64,000 nucleotides of DNA from Pararobbsia alpina_A (GTDB lineage Bacteria; Pseudomonadota; Gammaproteobacteria; Burkholderiales; Burkholderiaceae), in the NCBI RefSeq assembly GCF_965118125.1, contig NZ_OZ221288.1, positions 2,790,001 through 2,854,000 of the forward strand. Direction: 5' to 3'. This document shows positions 60,363 through 64,000 of this stretch, one piece after another (the first letter of the stretch is position 1; each line of letters starts with the position of its first letter). The notes below the pieces were generated by a model. The model was given only the letters and a program-made list of their open reading frames with translations, was not told the DNA's origin and ran no database searches. The position numbers and the translations under genes are program-made.

Positions 60363-61628
60363 ATGCTGGCCTGCCCGCCGCCGGCCGAAGTGGCCAGGGC
60401 GGTCGAACGCGTCGCGCGCGATTCGTACGGCCGTCTGGTCGCTTTCCTGGCTGCACGATCGCGCGACGTTGCGGGCGCGGAAGACGCGCTCGCCGATGCA
60501 TTTCAAAGCGCGCTCGAAACGTGGCCGCGAACAGGCGTGCCCGACAAGCCTGAAGCGTGGCTGCTGGTGGCCGCGCGACACCGGTTGATCGACAAGGCAC
60601 GCCACGGCAAGGTCCACGCGCTCAGTGTTCCGTTGATTCTGGCGGCGACCGACGAGGCACACGAGGTGGCCGAACATCTGACAACGTTCCCGGACGAGCG
60701 GCTCAAGCTCATGTTCGTCTGCGCACACCCTGCCATCGATGTGACGGCTCGTACGCCGCTGATGCTGCAATGCGTGCTCGGTCTGGACGCTGCGCGCATC
60801 GCTTCGGCATTCCTCGTCAAGCCGGCGACGATGGGCCAGCGGCTGTCACGTGCGAAGGCCAAGATCCGTGACGCAGGGATCGCGTTCGAAGTGCCGGCGG
60901 CAAAGGAATTGCCGGAGCGGCTCGATGCTGTGCTTGAAGCGATTTATGCGATCTATGGCGTTGGCTGGGAAGATGTCGCCGGTGCGGACACACGGCTCAA
61001 GGGGCTGGCCACCGAGGCGATCACGCTCGGCCGTCTTTTGCTTCAATTGATGCCCTATGACCCCGAGGTTCTGGGCCTGCTGGCGTTGATGTTGTATTGC
61101 GAGGCGAGGCATCCCGCGCGTCTCGATGCGAAGGGCGCGTATGTCCCGCTATCGCAACAAGATCCCACCCAATGGACATGGCCGATGATCGCCGAAGCCA
61201 ATGTGTTGCTGATCGAAGCACAGCAGGCGCGCCAGATCGGTCACTTCCAGCTCGAGGCCGCAATCCAGAGCGTGCATGCACGGCGCGGCATGACGGGGGT
61301 AACGGATTGGGACGAAATCGCCTTGCTCTACGAAGGCATTGTCCGCACAGCACCGACGTCGGGCGCACTGGTCGGGCGCGCCGCAGCCATCTCGCATGCA
61401 CGCGGTGCGGCGCCGGCGCTCGTGATGCTCGAAGCGATGCCAGCGTCGCTGTCCGACAGCTACCAGCCGTACTGGGCGCTGGCGGCTCATCTGTATGAGA
61501 CGCTTGGCCGTCTTGGCGAGGCGCGCAGCGCCTACGAGCGAGCCATCGGGCTCTGCGAAAACGCACCCATGCGTGAGTTCCTGATCCAGCGCGCCGCTGC
61601 GCTTGTCGGAGCGCCGCACTGCGACTGA
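60363..61628 (+). CDS. ECF42-type sigma factor with C-terminal extension
   Basis: A 421-residue protein: region 2 ('GRLVAFLAARSRDVAGAEDALADAFQSALETWPRTGVPDKPEAWLLVAARHRLIDKAR'), region 4 ('LMLQCVLGLDAARIASAFLVKPATMGQRLSRAKAKI') and a 230-residue TPR-like helical extension (DUF6596) with 'YEGIVRTAPTSGALVGRAAAISHARG'. This architecture and the DGPF neighbour define ECF42. It has no classical anti-sigma; the extension is thought to control activity. Third sigma factor in the window. Confidence 0.94.
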   Translation: MLACPPPAEVARAVERVARDSYGRLVAFLAARSRDVAGAEDALADAFQSALETWPRTGVPDKPEAWLLVAARHRLIDKARHGKVHALSVPLILAATDEAHEVAEHLTTFPDERLKLMFVCAHPAIDVTARTPLMLQCVLGLDAARIASAFLVKPATMGQRLSRAKAKIRDAGIAFEVPAAKELPERLDAVLEAIYAIYGVGWEDVAGADTRLKGLATEAITLGRLLLQLMPYDPEVLGLLALMLYCEARHPARLDAKGAYVPLSQQDPTQWTWPMIAEANVLLIEAQQARQIGHFQLEAAIQSVHARRGMTGVTDWDEIALLYEGIVRTAPTSGALVGRAAAISHARGAAPALVMLEAMPASLSDSYQPYWALAAHLYETLGRLGEARSAYERAIGLCENAPMREFLIQRAAALVGAPHCD

Positions 61629-61857
61629 AGACCGCCGTCGATGCAATGACACGTGACGAGAGGAAAACGTACTCGTGCCAGATACAGTCAACGACGCGAC
61701 TATAAGGCGTGGACATCCGCACTAGCCATTTGCAAACGAAACGATGCGCATGGGGTGAATGAACGTGTTCGGCGCGTGGACTTCACGGCCATGTCGCTGA
61801 ATTGGCCTATGCTTGTGTCAGACCTGTCTTCAAGAACGTCTTCGGGAACGGTTCGAC

Positions 61858-63168
61858 ATGACAAGCTATATGAGTTCGGCCGAAGCGGCAGCGGCACTCG
61901 GTGTCTCGAGGCAGACGCTCTATGCGTACGTGAGTCGCGGTCTGTTGCGCGCCGAGCCCGGGCCGACTCATCGCGACCGGCAATATCTGGCTTCGGATGT
62001 CGAGCGGCTCGCCGCCGAGCGCGCACGGGCGCGCAAACCGAAGGAAGTCGCCAAGGCAACCCTGAACTGGGGGCTGCCGGTGCTCGAATCGTCGATCACG
62101 TTGATCGAGAATGAACGCCTGTTCTATCGCGGGCATGACGCGATCGGCCTGGCTGCGACGGCCGACCTTGAAACGCTCGCCGCGTTGCTGTGGCAGTGCC
62201 TGACGGCCACGGCGTTTTCGACCGAGCTGCCGCCATGGCCTGCCCCGATGCCGACACTGATCGAACACTACCGCGGTTATCGGGCGGAAGAGTCGCTGTT
62301 GCCGCTCATCACGGTGGCGACCGACGATGCGGCGACGGCGTACTCGCTGGAGCCCGCCGGGCACTTGCTGGAAGGTGGCGGCGCACTGGTTCGGGCGCTT
62401 GCGGCCTGCCTGCTCGGGGCGGCGCCGAGTACCCAACCGATTCATACACAGTGTGCAACGGCCTGGGGCGTGGACGAGGAGGGCGAGGACCTGATACGAA
62501 TGGCCCTCGTGCTGTGCGCCGATCACGAACTCAACGCGTCGGGTTTTACGGCGCGCTGTGTCGCATCGACCGGCGCGAGCCTGCGCGCTTCGGTGATTGG
62601 CGGTCTGGCGGCATTGACTGGTGGCAAACACGGGGCGGCGACGGCGCATGTCGAAGCGATGTGGGATGAGATTGAAGAAGATCCTGAAGCCCGCATCCGC
62701 AGCGTCGTTGCCGCTTGGCAATCGCGTGAACACCTGGTCCCCGGCTTCGGACACCATCTCTATCCGGGCGGCGATCCACGGGCGACAGCCTTGCTCGCGC
62801 GCATCCTGCCGTCGCACCCGGATTGGGCCGCCTTGATGGCCACGGTTTTCGACGCATCGGGCCAACGGCCGACGATCGACGCCGCGCTGGTCGCGCTGCG
62901 CCGCCATTTGCGGCTGCCTTTGGGCGCCGCGTTTGGTCTGTTCGCGCTGGGCCGTTCAGTCGGCTGGATCGCACATGCGCTCGAACAGCGAGCGAACGAC
63001 AACCTGATCCGGCCGCGCGCCGCGTATACGGGACCACGCCCCGCTCTGGACGGATCATCGTCTTCCGCCAGTTCGCCGATTTCCGCCAAAGCCTCGTTTT
63101 CGACGCCTTCCGGCGAGGATATCGAGCGCTTTGGTCCGTTTTCCGGCCTCTTTCCCGACAAACGCTAG
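61858..63168 (+). CDS. Citrate synthase family protein with MerR-type N-domain
   Basis: A 436-residue protein. Residues about 5-60 are a MerR-like helix-turn-helix ('SSAEAAAALGVSRQTLYAYVSRGLLRAEPGPTHRDRQYLASDVERL'), then a citrate-synthase fold with the active-site histidines in 'TGGKHGAATAHVEAMW' and 'PGFGHHLYPGGDPRA'. The conserved catalytic Asp region near 'RHLRLPLGAAFGLFALGRSVGWIAHALEQ' is less clear. It is longer than half-size CS domains, and the extra DNA-binding-like domain is typical of the MerR citrate-synthase group. ATG at 61858 is preferred over upstream frame to 61813. Confidence 0.9.
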   Translation: MTSYMSSAEAAAALGVSRQTLYAYVSRGLLRAEPGPTHRDRQYLASDVERLAAERARARKPKEVAKATLNWGLPVLESSITLIENERLFYRGHDAIGLAATADLETLAALLWQCLTATAFSTELPPWPAPMPTLIEHYRGYRAEESLLPLITVATDDAATAYSLEPAGHLLEGGGALVRALAACLLGAAPSTQPIHTQCATAWGVDEEGEDLIRMALVLCADHELNASGFTARCVASTGASLRASVIGGLAALTGGKHGAATAHVEAMWDEIEEDPEARIRSVVAAWQSREHLVPGFGHHLYPGGDPRATALLARILPSHPDWAALMATVFDASGQRPTIDAALVALRRHLRLPLGAAFGLFALGRSVGWIAHALEQRANDNLIRPRAAYTGPRPALDGSSSSASSPISAKASFSTPSGEDIERFGPFSGLFPDKR

Positions 63169-63579
63169 CCCGCGACGTCTGCCAAAAAGCCGTCTCGAAT
63201 CGGTGCCCAAGGGGTGCGCGCTACGCAATGCTGTGGCATTCATCCGACGCGGCTTGCGCGAGTACCCGTGCGTGCGATAACGTCGATGCCGAAACGTTCG
63301 GTGACGCACAGACGGTGCGGCGGGCATCGGGCAGTCATCCACAAGCGGGGTGTGTGTCCGATCCGGTTACGTCTCAGGGCGGGGCACATCGGGCAACAAT
63401 CATAAGAAGATGGAGTCGATATGTCGGCAGCGGGTCGAATGATGCGATTGTCGTTAGGGCAGCCGTGGTTCAAGCGCAGTGCGGACCCGACGTCTCGGGG
63501 CATGCGGGCCGAAACAACCCCGCACGCCGGGCACACGGGGCACGCAGCACAAACCCGCCGCGCCCGGCATGACGGGCGT

Positions 63580-64000
63580 ATGACATGGCGGCTTGGCGCA
63601 CTCATCGTCGTTCTGCCGCTGGCGCTGGCCGCCTGCAAGGCTCCACAACCCAAATATTCGAAGAACGGCGCAGCGCCTGCGATCACCAATCCGGCGGTCT
63701 CGGACCAGGACATTGTTGACGCGTACTACTACCTGCTTGGGCGCGCTCTGATCGCGAAGCAGGAGCAGGCCGATTTCGGCGACAACGGATTCAAGTGGAA
63801 CAAGCTCGTGCATCGGCAGCCCGGCGGTGTGAACTGGGCCAACCCGAACCTCGACGTCGTCTACTCGGAAGCCTGGATCGGCGTCGACGACAAGACCTGC
63901 GACATTCTTCAGATTCCGAAGATCAAGGGCCGGTACTACACGTTCCAGGTGCTCAATGGCTGGGGCGAGACGATCGCCAATATCAACGAGCGTACGTTCC
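63580..64000 (+). CDS. DUF1254 lipoprotein, cut by window end
   Basis: The frame stays open to the right edge, so the 3' end is missing. Lipoprotein signal 'MTWRLGALIVVLPLALAACKAP' with the lipobox Cys at residue 19, then 'VDAYYYLLGRALIAKQEQADFGDNGFKWNKLVHRQPGGVNWANPNLDVVYSEAWIGV', the DUF1254 signature with 'YTFQVLNGWGETIANINERTF' following. Family members are periplasmic and often linked to DUF1214; function unknown. The frame is open to an ATG at 63421 preceded by ATGGAG, but that start would add a 53-residue arginine-rich leader before the signal peptide; 63580 fits a lipoprotein better. Not certain. Confidence 0.8.
   Translation, partial: MTWRLGALIVVLPLALAACKAPQPKYSKNGAAPAITNPAVSDQDIVDAYYYLLGRALIAKQEQADFGDNGFKWNKLVHRQPGGVNWANPNLDVVYSEAWIGVDDKTCDILQIPKIKGRYYTFQVLNGWGETIANINERTF

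Overview
The window looks like a high-GC betaproteobacterium of the Burkholderiaceae (Burkholderia, Paraburkholderia, Caballeronia or Pandoraea type). The grounds are family content (DUF4148, DUF3562, PhaZ, a MerR-type citrate synthase, NodT-type RND outer-membrane factor) and strong GC-rich third codon positions. Genus was not determined. No rRNA, tRNA, IS element, prophage or CRISPR array was seen. Most genes are accessory metabolism, transport, stress response and regulation.

Layout. 1-6.4 kb: LysR fragment, DUF3562, Dabb protein, glutathione S-transferase (GST), RclC-like DUF417 membrane protein, an ECF sigma factor, DUF427 protein, YghU-type GST. 6.6-9.8 kb (minus): a bufferin operon (bufA precursor, bufB MNIO enzyme, bufC, DoxX) ending in an NrsF-type anti-sigma gene. 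10.2-11.8 kb: chemoreceptor. 12-18.6 kb: AraC regulator, SDR, and an MFS-thiolase-acyl-CoA ligase operon. 18.7-20.1 kb: TetR/SDR pair with shared operators. 20.6-28.9 kb: MFS exporter, a 7-bp tandem repeat, TetR, and a tripartite RND pump. 29.2-30.0 kb: small membrane and DUF4148 proteins. 30.3-39.5 kb: transglutaminase / ATP-grasp-alpha-E / DUF2126 operon with a divergent zinc peptidase and cupin. 39.7-42 kb: PHB depolymerase and GST. 42.2-48.5 kb: LacI-controlled sugar ABC transporter (no ATPase) plus a glycoside hydrolase-like enzyme. 48.5-52 kb: DUF1003, second ECF sigma factor with a small membrane protein, ferredoxin, MFS. 52.1-58 kb: GntR, ribose-type ABC transporter and L-fuconate dehydratase. 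58.2-59.2 kb: a lower-GC two-gene insert with an HEPN-like protein. 59.2-64 kb: VOC, YciI with ECF42 sigma factor, MerR-citrate synthase, DUF1254 lipoprotein (cut by the window edge).

Main result. Three exact copies of GTAACC-N16-CGAA, the motif I recall for Caulobacter SigF-type ECF promoters, occur in the window: before the bufferin operon, divergently before the chemoreceptor, and before the first GST. I found no other exact copy by eye. An ECF sigma gene (3694-4266) lies between these targets, and the NrsF anti-sigma gene is the last gene of the bufferin operon. The sequence therefore suggests one metal-stress regulon that joins a copper-binding modified peptide, a detoxifying enzyme and a chemoreceptor, with the anti-sigma made under control of its own sigma factor. 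Other strong signals are TetR operators, a 21-bp LacI-type palindrome, and three unusual tandem repeats (7, 13 and 14 bp units).
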